A DNA stretch of 6,694 bases from Actinomycetota bacterium (GCA_005788075.1 SXZC01000221.1:1-6694), one strand, 5' to 3'. Numbered from the stretch's first letter, positions 1-5,886 are shown. Notes: generated by a model not told the origin, from the letters alone. Numbers and translations are program-made.

Positions 1-192
1 AACTCCGCCGGCGTGGTCATCGACGCCGTGCGCTGCTGCAAGGTGGCGATGGACCGCGGCATCTCCGGCACCCTCGAGGGCCCGTCCTCCTACTTCATGA
101 AGAGCCCGCCCATCCAGCATCCGGATGACGTCGCCCGCGAGCTCACCGAGGAATTCATCAGCGGCGAGAGCGACGCCGCGCTGCCGAAGTAG
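1..192 (+). CDS. ino1: Inositol-3-phosphate synthase, C-terminal end (partial)
   Basis: This is the last 63 residues of myo-inositol-1-phosphate (1L-myo-inositol-3-phosphate) synthase; the 5' part lies outside the window. The enzyme is cytosolic and NAD-dependent, and turns glucose-6-phosphate into inositol-3-phosphate. That product is the precursor of phosphatidylinositol and, in many actinobacteria, of mycothiol. The visible reading frame begins NSAGVVIDAVRCCKVAMDRG and continues into a PSSYFMKSPPIQ stretch. Both match the conserved C-terminal part of the actinobacterial/archaeal type of this family, where the alternating Ala/Ile helix and the 'YFMKSPP' loop are highly conserved. The frame ends at TAG (190-192). 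The next gene starts 13 bases later on the same strand, so the two are probably co-transcribed. That places inositol phosphate production beside a PimA-like glycosyltransferase. The identification is by remembered family pattern, with high confidence despite the short length. Confidence 0.9.
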   Translation, partial: NSAGVVIDAVRCCKVAMDRGISGTLEGPSSYFMKSPPIQHPDDVARELTEEFISGESDAALPK

Positions 193-196
193 GCAT

Positions 197-201
197 GGGG
201 A
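197..201 (+). promoter_or_regulatory. Shine-Dalgarno supporting GTG start at 206
   Basis: GGGGA lies 4 bases before GTG 206, in the 13-base gap after ino1. It supports GTG 206 rather than the upstream in-frame ATG at 125, which would overlap ino1 by 68 bases and add 27 low-complexity residues. The spacing is short, so initiation may also depend on coupling to ino1 translation. Confidence 0.55.
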
Positions 202-205
202 CGCG

Positions 206-2023
206 GTGAGCGACTCACCGCTCAGGATCGCGCTGGTGTCGCCCCACGCGTTCCCTCCCGGGGACGACGTGGGGCACGCCGTGGCGGCCGAGGCCGAGGC
301 GCTTGCGCGCCGGGGGCACGCCGTGACCATCCTCGCCCCCGGCAAGGGTCGTCAGGCCGCCGAGGCCGGCCGGCGGCGCATCGAGGCGCTGGAGGCCGGG
401 GACGCGGACGCCGTTGCGGCCGAGCCCGGCGGACCGCCGCTGCTGGTGGCCACTTCGCGCGCCATCCGCAAGAGCACCAAGGGCACCGGGCGCCGGCTCG
501 GGGGTCCCATCGACTCGGCGTCGGGCCTCGAGATCGCGCTCGGGCTCGGAGGCTTCGACGTGGCGCACCTGCATGAGCCCTTGGCGCCGTCACCCGCGCT
601 CGCCGCCCTGCGCCACGCGACCGGCGTGAGGGCCGTCACCTTCCACCGCACCGCGCCCCTGGCCGGTGTGGCCTTCGTGCGCCCGCTGGTGGACCGCGCC
701 CTGGCCCAGGCCGATCTGCGCATCGCGCTCTCCCCTGCGGCGCGCCACGTGCTGGCAGGCGTGCTGCCCGGTGATTACGAGGTGGTGCCCGAGGGCCTCG
801 ACCCCGCCATGTTCGGGCCGCCCGCGCAGGGCCCCGGAATCGTGGTGGTGGCCCGCGACCGCGACCGCACAGGGCTCCGGTTCGTGCTGCGCGCGCTGAT
901 CGGCACCGACCCGGCACAAACCGGGCCCATCACGATCATCGGGCCGCCCGACGCGCCCCAGCGCACGCGCGCCGCGGTGCCAAAGGCGCTGCGCGAACGC
1001 GTGGCCGTGGTGCCCGACGCAGGGGCCCCCACGCGCGCCGATGCACTTCGCACCGGGCGCATCGCGCTCTTCCCCACCGATGAGGAAGCCGGCAGCCCGG
1101 TGCTGCGCGAGGCCATGGCCACCGGCATGTGCGTGCTGGCATCCCGCTGCCCCGATGCCGATGACGCGCTCGGCACCGATGCCGGCATGACGCTCCCGCC
1201 CTTCAACGCCGAGGCCTGGGCCGACGCCGTGGCCTCGTGCCTTGCCAACCCGGCGCGCGTGGCGATATTCGGGGCGGCCGCCGAGGCACGAAGCCGCGCG
1301 CGCACCTGGGACGACGTGGCCGCCGACCTCGAGGGCCTGTACCGCGGGGTGGTGGCGCGCCCGGCCGATGAGGCGGGGGGCACCACCGAGCCGCCGGTGT
1401 TCGCCGACCTGCGGGTGCGCACCGGTCCCGGCCTTGGGCCGCGCGAGATCGTGGCCACCGCGGTGGAGCGCGACATCCGCGTGGTGGCCGTGGCGGCACC
1501 GGGCGGCATCGAGCCCGCCCTCGAGGTGCACCGCGCGGCCCCCGACCGCGTGCGCGTGATCGTGGGCCAGGAGATCGACACCCGCGAGGGGGTGATCGTG
1601 GGCCTGTTCCTCACGCACTCAGTGCCCGACGGCCTGGCGCTCGAGGATGCCCTGCGGCGGGTGCGCGATCAGGGCGGCCTCACGCTGATCCCCCATCCCG
1701 ATTCGGCCATCGCCCCGCCCGCGGAGTCGCTGCGGGCCGTGCAGGATCTCATCGACTGCCACGAGGGGCTCACGCCGGCGCGGCCCGCCGCGCAGGCCAC
1801 CGATGCCGCGCTGCTGCTGCAGCGCGCGGGCCTGGTGGTGACCGCCGGCAGCGCCGCCGGCGCTCCCGCCGAGATGGGCACCGCCGGAATGCTCATGCGC
1901 CCGTTCGCCGGACCCGAGGAATTCCTCGCCGCCCTCGGCGACGCCCGCCCGATGCGCAGGCGCCGCGGCCTTCGCGGCCGGAGCGCGCGTTCCTCGCGCC
2001 GCGCGTCGCAGCAGGACGCCTAG
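206..2023 (+). CDS. GT4 glycosyltransferase fused to a degenerate PHP domain
   Basis: The protein has 605 residues from GTG 206. Residues 1 to about 390 form a GT4 (GT-B fold) glycosyltransferase. The N-terminal Rossmann half holds 'RGHAVTILAP' and 'FDVAHLHEPLAPS', the latter very like the HEPNAPS region of mannosyltransferase PimA. The C-terminal half keeps the GT4 E-x7-E motif (E294, E302). Known members of this type move a sugar from a nucleotide donor to inositol-lipid or related acceptors at the inner membrane face. Residues about 398-580 follow the layout of a PHP metallohydrolase domain: DLRVRT (401-406) in place of DLHxHT, AAP (430-432) in place of TDH, GQEIDT (E456), IPHP (H497), and GSAAG (548-552) in place of GSDAH. 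Most metal ligands are therefore missing. The donor-phosphate loop reads DRTG (T222), where Lys is usual. The last 25 residues are rich in Arg. Proximity to ino1 suggests inositol-linked glycosylation, but both domains may be non-catalytic. Confidence 0.8.
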   Translation: MSDSPLRIALVSPHAFPPGDDVGHAVAAEAEALARRGHAVTILAPGKGRQAAEAGRRRIEALEAGDADAVAAEPGGPPLLVATSRAIRKSTKGTGRRLGGPIDSASGLEIALGLGGFDVAHLHEPLAPSPALAALRHATGVRAVTFHRTAPLAGVAFVRPLVDRALAQADLRIALSPAARHVLAGVLPGDYEVVPEGLDPAMFGPPAQGPGIVVVARDRDRTGLRFVLRALIGTDPAQTGPITIIGPPDAPQRTRAAVPKALRERVAVVPDAGAPTRADALRTGRIALFPTDEEAGSPVLREAMATGMCVLASRCPDADDALGTDAGMTLPPFNAEAWADAVASCLANPARVAIFGAAAEARSRARTWDDVAADLEGLYRGVVARPADEAGGTTEPPVFADLRVRTGPGLGPREIVATAVERDIRVVAVAAPGGIEPALEVHRAAPDRVRVIVGQEIDTREGVIVGLFLTHSVPDGLALEDALRRVRDQGGLTLIPHPDSAIAPPAESLRAVQDLIDCHEGLTPARPAAQATDAALLLQRAGLVVTAGSAAGAPAEMGTAGMLMRPFAGPEEFLAALGDARPMRRRRGLRGRSARSSRRASQQDA

Positions 2024-2047
2024 GTTGCAACGCTCGCTGCGGGCTCC

Positions 2048-2055
2048 GGGGAGGA
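2048..2055 (+). promoter_or_regulatory. Strong Shine-Dalgarno for the leader ORF
   Basis: GGGGAGGA is an excellent match to the anti-Shine-Dalgarno end of 16S rRNA. GGAGG ends at 2054, leaving 6 bases before ATG 2061. It is 35 bases from ATG 2090, far too distant to serve that start directly. The best ribosome binding site in this intergenic stretch therefore belongs to a 9-codon ORF and not to the main gene. Confidence 0.7.
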
Positions 2056-2060
2056 ACCGC

Positions 2061-2090
2061 ATGCGCGCAGCACGAAACGTCATGCGCTGA
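2061..2090 (+). CDS. Nine-residue leader ORF coupled to the UDG-like gene
   Basis: ATG 2061 opens a nine-codon frame encoding MRAARNVMR, which ends with TGA at 2088-2090. Its last base is the first base of the next gene's ATG (TGATG). It has a near-perfect Shine-Dalgarno sequence at 2048-2055 with ideal spacing, whereas the next gene has no clear site of its own. The layout is what one expects of a leader peptide that delivers terminating ribosomes to a downstream start (termination-reinitiation). Three of nine residues are Arg, which could also allow Arg-tRNA sensing, but I see no competing attenuator hairpins, so that is speculation. An alternative is that a frameshift has split a longer N-terminus of the downstream protein; the exact TGATG argues against it. 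Confidence 0.5.
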   Translation: MRAARNVMR

Positions 2091-2737
2091 TGAGCGCCGA
2101 GTCACCCGCCACCCCAGAGCCTGCTCCCGACGAGGGACGGTCCGTCCCTCGCATCGAGGACGCCTACCTCGACCGGGCGATCCGCGAGATGCACCTCCTC
2201 GAGGAGCGCATGGACTCCTGCATGGGCTGCGCCGCCGCCGGCACATTCCCCGTGAAGGCCTCCGGCTCGCCCACCGCGGACATCATGCTCATCAAGTGGC
2301 AGTCGTCGCTCTCGGAGCGCCAGGAGGGCGTGTCGTTCTACGGCCGCCCGGGCGAGGCCGTGCGTCGCAGCGTGGAGCGACTGCAGGTGGACCCCTCCGC
2401 CCTCTACGGCACCCTCGTGCTCAAGTGCCCGCACGCAGACCCATCGGGGCCCATGGGTGACGAGCTCGAGTGGCTTGCCGAGGAGATCCGCATCGTGCGT
2501 CCGCGCCTCATCGTGGTGATGGGCGATCGCAGCATCGCCGCCGTCGATGCCCTCAAGTTCCCCATGGCCGAGCCGCTGCCGGTGGAGCAGGGCGTGGTCA
2601 CCCGCTGGACGCCGTCGATCGAGGCCCTCGTGACGCCTGACATCGACGACTCGCTCGACGAGCAGGACGCCAAGCGCCGGTTCTGGGCCGCCTTCCGCGC
2701 CCTCGGCGACTGGTACGCCGCCGAGCCCCCCTGGTAG
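2090..2737 (+). CDS. Uracil-DNA-glycosylase superfamily protein, divergent, catalytic motifs missing
   Basis: The protein has 215 residues. Its core follows the family 4/5 uracil-DNA glycosylase layout: CMGC (C44, C47), then 'PTADIMLI', then 'FYGRPGEAV', then 'YGTLVLKCP' (C113), then 'IVRPRLIVVMGDRSIAAV'. In active family-4 enzymes 'ADIMLVGEAPG' supplies the uracil-binding and catalytic loop. Here it reads ADIMLIKWQSS (K69-S73). The usual late His-Pro motif is replaced by PDIDDSLDE. Three of the four 4Fe-4S cysteines are present; the position expected for the fourth, in 'GDELEWLAEEI', holds no Cys. The protein is therefore probably not a standard uracil glycosylase. The tidy replacements and the well-kept C-terminus (DAKRRFWAAFRALGDWY) suggest a conserved side family with another nucleic-acid or metal-binding role, rather than decay. 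Translation probably depends on the 9-codon ORF upstream. Confidence 0.72.
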   Translation: MSAESPATPEPAPDEGRSVPRIEDAYLDRAIREMHLLEERMDSCMGCAAAGTFPVKASGSPTADIMLIKWQSSLSERQEGVSFYGRPGEAVRRSVERLQVDPSALYGTLVLKCPHADPSGPMGDELEWLAEEIRIVRPRLIVVMGDRSIAAVDALKFPMAEPLPVEQGVVTRWTPSIEALVTPDIDDSLDEQDAKRRFWAAFRALGDWYAAEPPW

Positions 2738-2756
2738 CCCCGACCAGCCGTTCGGG

Positions 2757-2785
2757 TTGACCGATCCGCGGCGATCGGGCAGGCT
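2757..2785 (+). promoter_or_regulatory. Promoter for the lipoprotein gene, probably leaderless
   Basis: TTGACC (2757-2762) is a five-of-six match to the -35 consensus. After a 17-base spacer comes CAGGCT (2780-2785), a weak -10 element. Seven bases separate the -10 from ATG 2793, so the predicted transcription start falls on or next to the A of the ATG. No Shine-Dalgarno sequence precedes that ATG. Leaderless transcripts of this geometry are common in Actinobacteria. The -10 match is poor, which lowers confidence. Confidence 0.5.
2761..2778 (+). promoter_or_regulatory. Inverted repeat in the promoter spacer, possible operator
   Basis: CCGATC (2761-2766) and GATCGG (2773-2778) are a perfect 6-base inverted repeat separated by CGCGGC. 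It sits between the proposed -35 and -10 elements of the lipoprotein gene, a place where a dimeric repressor would block RNA polymerase. In a GC-rich genome a 6-base repeat can arise by chance, and no regulator gene lies nearby. Confidence 0.3.
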
Positions 2786-2792
2786 TTTGGGC

Positions 2793-3638
2793 ATGAAGAC
2801 CTCTCTCCGCGCCATCGCCGCGACCTCCGCCATCGCCCTTGCCATCACCGTTGCCGGATGCGGCAGCTCCGACTCAACGTCGGCCGACCCGGCCGCCGAC
2901 GCCACCGCCACCGCCGCCGCCTCGTCCGAGGGTGCCGAGGGCAACCTGGCCGAGTTCATGAGGGACGTCGGCGCGGAGCTCAACGCCTACTGGGCCGCAG
3001 ACTGGGGCGAGGGGTGGAAGGACGCCGTGGTGAAGGTTCCCGAGGACGCCGCCGAGACCGCGTGCGGCACCATCGACGCCACCGAGGTTGGGCCCGCCTA
3101 CTGTGGTGCCGACAACACCATGGTGCTGCCCGTCGCCTTCTTCCGCGACGAGATCATCGGCGCCGATGAGAACCTGAACAACGACGCCGCCGTGGCCGCC
3201 GTCATCGGCCACGAGTTCGGGCACCACATCCAGAAGCTCGCCGGCGTGGGCGATGCCGTCTCCGAGGCGCAGGCCGACGTCCCGGACATCGCCAACCTGC
3301 TGTCGGTGGCCAATGAGTTGCACGCCGACTGCCTAATGGGCGAGTGGATGTCGTCCGTGGACGACGAGAAGCGCCTCGAGCCCGGCGACCTCGACGAGGT
3401 GCTCACCACCCTCGAGAAGATCGGCGACGACAAGCTGTCGGAGAGCGTCGGGGAGCAAGCAGACCCCGAGACCTTCGATCACGGCACCGCCGAGCAGCGA
3501 CAGACATGGTTCGGCGTCGGCTTCGAGACGCAGGACATCGAGGCGTGCAACAAGGTGTACGACGATCTGGCCGACGGCACGCTGTCCGAGGAGATCCAGG
3601 CGGGCGCCGACGCCGCCAACCAGTCGGCTACCGACTGA
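2793..3638 (+). CDS. Secreted neutral zinc metallopeptidase, lipoprotein
   Basis: This 281-residue protein belongs to the putative neutral zinc metallopeptidase family (Pfam Zn_peptidase, YpfJ-like). It starts with a lipoprotein signal peptide: KTSLR, a hydrophobic stretch, and lipobox VAGC with lipidated Cys at 23. A Ser/Ala/Thr/Asp-rich linker of about 30 residues follows, so it should be anchored outside the membrane. The catalytic motif is HEFGH (H140, E141, H144). NELHADC (E175, D179) should supply the third zinc ligand, and FDHGTAEQR (H230) is the family's signature near the C-terminus. A Cys pair in 'TACGTIDATEVGPAYC' is also typical and may form a disulfide. All catalytic residues are intact. 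The physiological substrate of this family is unknown to me. I chose ATG 2793 because it begins exactly at the signal peptide; an in-frame TTG at 2757 coincides with the -35 element. It converges with the methyltransferase gene. Confidence 0.9.
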   Translation: MKTSLRAIAATSAIALAITVAGCGSSDSTSADPAADATATAAASSEGAEGNLAEFMRDVGAELNAYWAADWGEGWKDAVVKVPEDAAETACGTIDATEVGPAYCGADNTMVLPVAFFRDEIIGADENLNNDAAVAAVIGHEFGHHIQKLAGVGDAVSEAQADVPDIANLLSVANELHADCLMGEWMSSVDDEKRLEPGDLDEVLTTLEKIGDDKLSESVGEQADPETFDHGTAEQRQTWFGVGFETQDIEACNKVYDDLADGTLSEEIQAGADAANQSATD

Positions 3639-3650
3639 CCCGACCGATCT

Positions 3651-3688
3651 CGCGCGTAGGGCGCCGCAACCTGCGGCCCCTACGCGCG
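3651..3688. terminator. Bidirectional GC-rich terminator hairpin between convergent genes
   Basis: CGCGCGTAGGG (3651-3661) pairs perfectly with CCCTACGCGCG (3678-3688). Inside it, G3663 pairs with C3677 and CCGCA (3664-3668) pairs with TGCGG (3672-3676) around an ACC loop, leaving C3662 bulged. That gives about 17 base pairs. It lies 12 bases after the lipoprotein stop, and its right arm contains the stop codon (3680-3682) and the last two codons of the opposing methyltransferase gene. Neither strand shows a T-run after the stem, which is common for actinobacterial terminators. The structure would form in transcripts from both directions. Confidence 0.7.
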
Positions 3689-5062
3689 CGTGAAGCGGGC
3701 GACGGCCTCGATGTGCGGCGTCTGCGGGAACATGTCCACCGGCTGCACCCACTCGAGCCGGTAGCCGCCGTCCACGAACCTCTTCGCGTTGTCGGCGAAG
3801 GTCGCGGGCTGGCAGGACACGTACACGAGGGTCTTCGGTGCGAGCTCGAGGATGCGGCGGCAGGCGCCGCCCGATAGGCCGGCGCGCGGAGGGTCGACGA
3901 TCGCCACGTCGGGTGGCGGCAGAGCGTCGCGGTTCTCGCGCAGCACCACCCGCACGTCGCCGGCCATCGCCGTGTGGTTGGCGATGCCATTGCGCTCGGC
4001 GTTGCCCCGGGCATCCTCCACCGCCTCGGGCACGAGCTCGATGGCCACCACGTGCTTGCTGAGCGCACCCAGGGCCACGCCGATGCTCCCGACCCCGGCG
4101 AAGAGGTCGTACAGCACCTCGCCGCCCGTGAGGCCCGCGGCCTCGGCCGCGCGGCGGTAGAGGTGGCCGGTCATGCGCGAGTTGGTCTGGAAGAACGACC
4201 CGGCCGAGAGGCGCAGGGTCACGGGATTGCCCGGCTCCACCTCCACGGCCTCCTCGAACCAGTCGCGCCCCCACACGGTGCGGCTGGGCAGCCCGGCGGT
4301 CACCTCCGACATGCCGTCGTTCACCGCATGCACGATGCCGACGAGCCCGGGCACCGCAGCGGGCAGGCGGTCGGCCAGGCGGTCCACCACGTCGTCCGGA
4401 CCGGGGGCCGTGACCACGGTCACGAGCAGCTGGCCGGTGAGCACGCCCTCGCGCACCACCACATGGCGCAGGAAGCCACCGTGCTCACGCTGGTCGTACG
4501 GGGCGATGCCCTCGTCCACGGCCCACGCGCGCACGGCCTCGCGCGCCACGTTGCCGGCCGGCGTGGCGAGCATGCACTCGTCGATGTCCACCACCTCGTC
4601 CCAGCGGCCACGGCGGTGGAAGCCCAGCCGCAGCTCGCCATCCGGCCCCGGCGCCGCCGAGTACTCCATCTTGTTGCGGTAGCCGAAGTGCTCGACGGCA
4701 GGGTCGGCCTCGCGCACGTCCACGCCCTCGAGCCCCCCGATGCGCACGAGGTGCTCGGCCACCTGCCGCCTCTTCGCATCGAGCACCACGTCGTAGTCCA
4801 CCTGCTGCAGGCGGCACCCGCCGCACTCGGGCACGAATGCGCACGGCGGGGTGATGCGTCCCGGACCCGGCGACAGCACCTCCACGAGATCCGCCTCGCC
4901 GAAGCGCCGGCGCACCTTGCGCATGCGCACCCGCGCCCGATCGCCCGGCGCGGTGTCGGGCGTGAACACCACGAAGCCGTCAGCCCGCGACACCCCCCGG
5001 CCACCGAAGGCGAGGTCGCCCACGGTCACCTCGATCTCATCGCCCCGCGTGGGTCTCTCCAC
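3680..5062 (-). CDS. TRAM-domain, iron-sulfur RNA (uracil-C5)-methyltransferase, RlmD/RumA type
   Basis: This 460-residue enzyme should methylate C5 of a uridine in RNA, most likely 23S rRNA, using S-adenosylmethionine. Residues about 5-62 form the RNA-binding TRAM domain ('VGDLAFGGRGVSRADGFVVF'). C74, C80, C83 (CAFVPECGGC) and C163 (DIDEC) match the 4Fe-4S ligands of RlmD (RumA). The methyltransferase part has FFQTNS, the SAM-binding YDLFAGVGSIG, the DPPRAGL motif, the nucleophile in VSCQP (C417), and the general base in HIE (E452). All are intact. Gram-positive relatives (RlmCD) can modify two positions, so the exact target site is uncertain. The start is GTG, 11 bases after the nitrilase stop, without a visible Shine-Dalgarno sequence; translation is probably coupled to the upstream gene. 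Its stop lies in the terminator hairpin. The Nfu gene nearby could supply its cluster, which is inference. Confidence 0.92.
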   Translation of the reverse strand: MERPTRGDEIEVTVGDLAFGGRGVSRADGFVVFTPDTAPGDRARVRMRKVRRRFGEADLVEVLSPGPGRITPPCAFVPECGGCRLQQVDYDVVLDAKRRQVAEHLVRIGGLEGVDVREADPAVEHFGYRNKMEYSAAPGPDGELRLGFHRRGRWDEVVDIDECMLATPAGNVAREAVRAWAVDEGIAPYDQREHGGFLRHVVVREGVLTGQLLVTVVTAPGPDDVVDRLADRLPAAVPGLVGIVHAVNDGMSEVTAGLPSRTVWGRDWFEEAVEVEPGNPVTLRLSAGSFFQTNSRMTGHLYRRAAEAAGLTGGEVLYDLFAGVGSIGVALGALSKHVVAIELVPEAVEDARGNAERNGIANHTAMAGDVRVVLRENRDALPPPDVAIVDPPRAGLSGGACRRILELAPKTLVYVSCQPATFADNAKRFVDGGYRLEWVQPVDMFPQTPHIEAVARFTRA

Positions 5063-5073
5063 GGCGCCGGAGA

Positions 5074-5886
5074 CTAGGGAAGCCGTCGGTGCGAGAGCAC
5101 CGGCAGCGCAGCCCGCTGCCGCACCTGCTCGGCCAGGTCGAGGTCGGCGCAGGCGAATCCCTCACCCTCGGGCACCTCAGCCAGCACGGCGCCCCACGGG
5201 TCGATGATCATCGAATGGCCCCATGCCCCCTCGCCCGTGGCGTGGTCGCCGCACTGCCCGGCCGCGAGCACGAAGCACTGGTCCTCGATGGCCCGCGCGC
5301 GCAGCAGCACCTCCCAGTGCGCCGCGCCGGTGGGCTTCGTGAAGTTCGCGGGCACGGCCAGCGCGGTGGCGCCCGACGCCGCGAGCGATCGGTCGAGCTC
5401 GGGAAAGCGCAGGTCGTAGCACACGCTCAGCCCCAGCCGGAGCCCCGCCGCGTCACCGAGCGCGAGGGCCTCGCCGGGCTCCACGGCGTCGGACTCGCGG
5501 TATTCGTGGCCGCCCACGGTGACGTCGAACAGATGGACCTTGCGGTAGATCGCGATATCACGGCCATCGGGTGCCACGAGCACGCTGGTGTTGAACGCGC
5601 GCGATCCATCGCCGATCGCCTCGAGCACGCTGCCGGCCAGCACGAACACGCCGAGCTCGCGCGCCCAGGCGCGCGCCGCCGTGAGCGACGGCCCATCGAG
5701 GCCCTCCGCGCCGTCCCGGGTGCGCGGCGCCGGCCCCCACCAGTTCCACTTCTCGGGCAGCACCACCACCTGCGCGCCCGACACCACGGACGCCTGCACC
5801 AGCTCGCCGGCCCGACTGATGTTGCGGGCGGTGTCCTCGTCGGCCAGCAGCTGCACCACGGCCGCGCGCACGGTGTCAGGTGGCAC
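5074..5886 (-). CDS. Nitrilase-superfamily carbon-nitrogen hydrolase (Nit1/Nit2-like amidase)
   Basis: This cytosolic 270-residue amidohydrolase has the full catalytic set: Glu in LPEKWN (E45), Lys in YRKVHLFD (K116) and Cys in SVCYDLRFPEL (C156). Length and motifs, in particular 'KVHLFDV' followed by 'ESD' and 'GLSVCYDLRFPEL', place it in the Nit branch. Characterised members hydrolyse deaminated glutathione or omega-amides (alpha-ketoglutaramate), a metabolite-repair role. In an actinobacterium making mycothiol instead of glutathione the true substrate may differ. The start is GTG 5886 with a G-rich stretch (GGGGGGTGG on the coding strand) just upstream; another GTG five codons in is possible. 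It is the first gene of a probable two-gene operon with the methyltransferase and is divergent from the Nfu gene, whose ATG lies 53 bases away. Confidence 0.9.
   Translation of the reverse strand: MPPDTVRAAVVQLLADEDTARNISRAGELVQASVVSGAQVVVLPEKWNWWGPAPRTRDGAEGLDGPSLTAARAWARELGVFVLAGSVLEAIGDGSRAFNTSVLVAPDGRDIAIYRKVHLFDVTVGGHEYRESDAVEPGEALALGDAAGLRLGLSVCYDLRFPELDRSLAASGATALAVPANFTKPTGAAHWEVLLRARAIEDQCFVLAAGQCGDHATGEGAWGHSMIIDPWGAVLAEVPEGEGFACADLDLAEQVRQRAALPVLSHRRLP

Noticed and set aside
125..205. In-frame ATG 125 as start of the glycosyltransferase
   Set aside because: It would overlap ino1 by 68 bases and add 27 Arg/Ser/Pro-rich residues, while GTG 206 has GGGGA before it and leads straight into the first beta strand.
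590..1618. Open frame of 342 codons on the - strand opposite the glycosyltransferase
   Set aside because: Its composition (His, Gly, Arg) is that of a GC-driven mirror frame. No family pattern and no ribosome site.
1960..1980. Hairpin with a TTCG-containing loop near the end of the glycosyltransferase gene
   Set aside because: Short stem inside Arg codons, 40 bases before the stop, no T-run. Not convincing as a terminator.
2021..2026. TAGGTT as a -10 element for the leader ORF and UDG-like gene
   Set aside because: It fits TANNNT, but no -35 is visible 16-18 bases upstream and it overlaps the preceding stop codon. Chance is likely.
2739..2756. CCCGA…TCGGG stem after the UDG-like gene as a terminator
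   Set aside because: Only five pairs with an eight-base loop, no T-run, and it abuts the -35 of the next gene. Too weak to call.
2102..2983. Open frame of 293 codons on the - strand opposite the UDG-like and lipoprotein genes
   Set aside because: It spans two real genes and their promoter. No motif and no plausible start context.
3974..5077. Open frame of 367 codons on the + strand opposite the methyltransferase gene
   Set aside because: It is antisense to a gene with intact catalytic motifs. Its translation is rich in His, Arg and Ala with no recognisable domain, as expected from high third-position GC.
5659..5674. Perfect inverted repeat GCGCGCC-CA-GGCGCGC
   Set aside because: It lies inside the nitrilase coding region, where Ala/Arg codons in a GC-rich gene easily create such repeats; no regulatory context.
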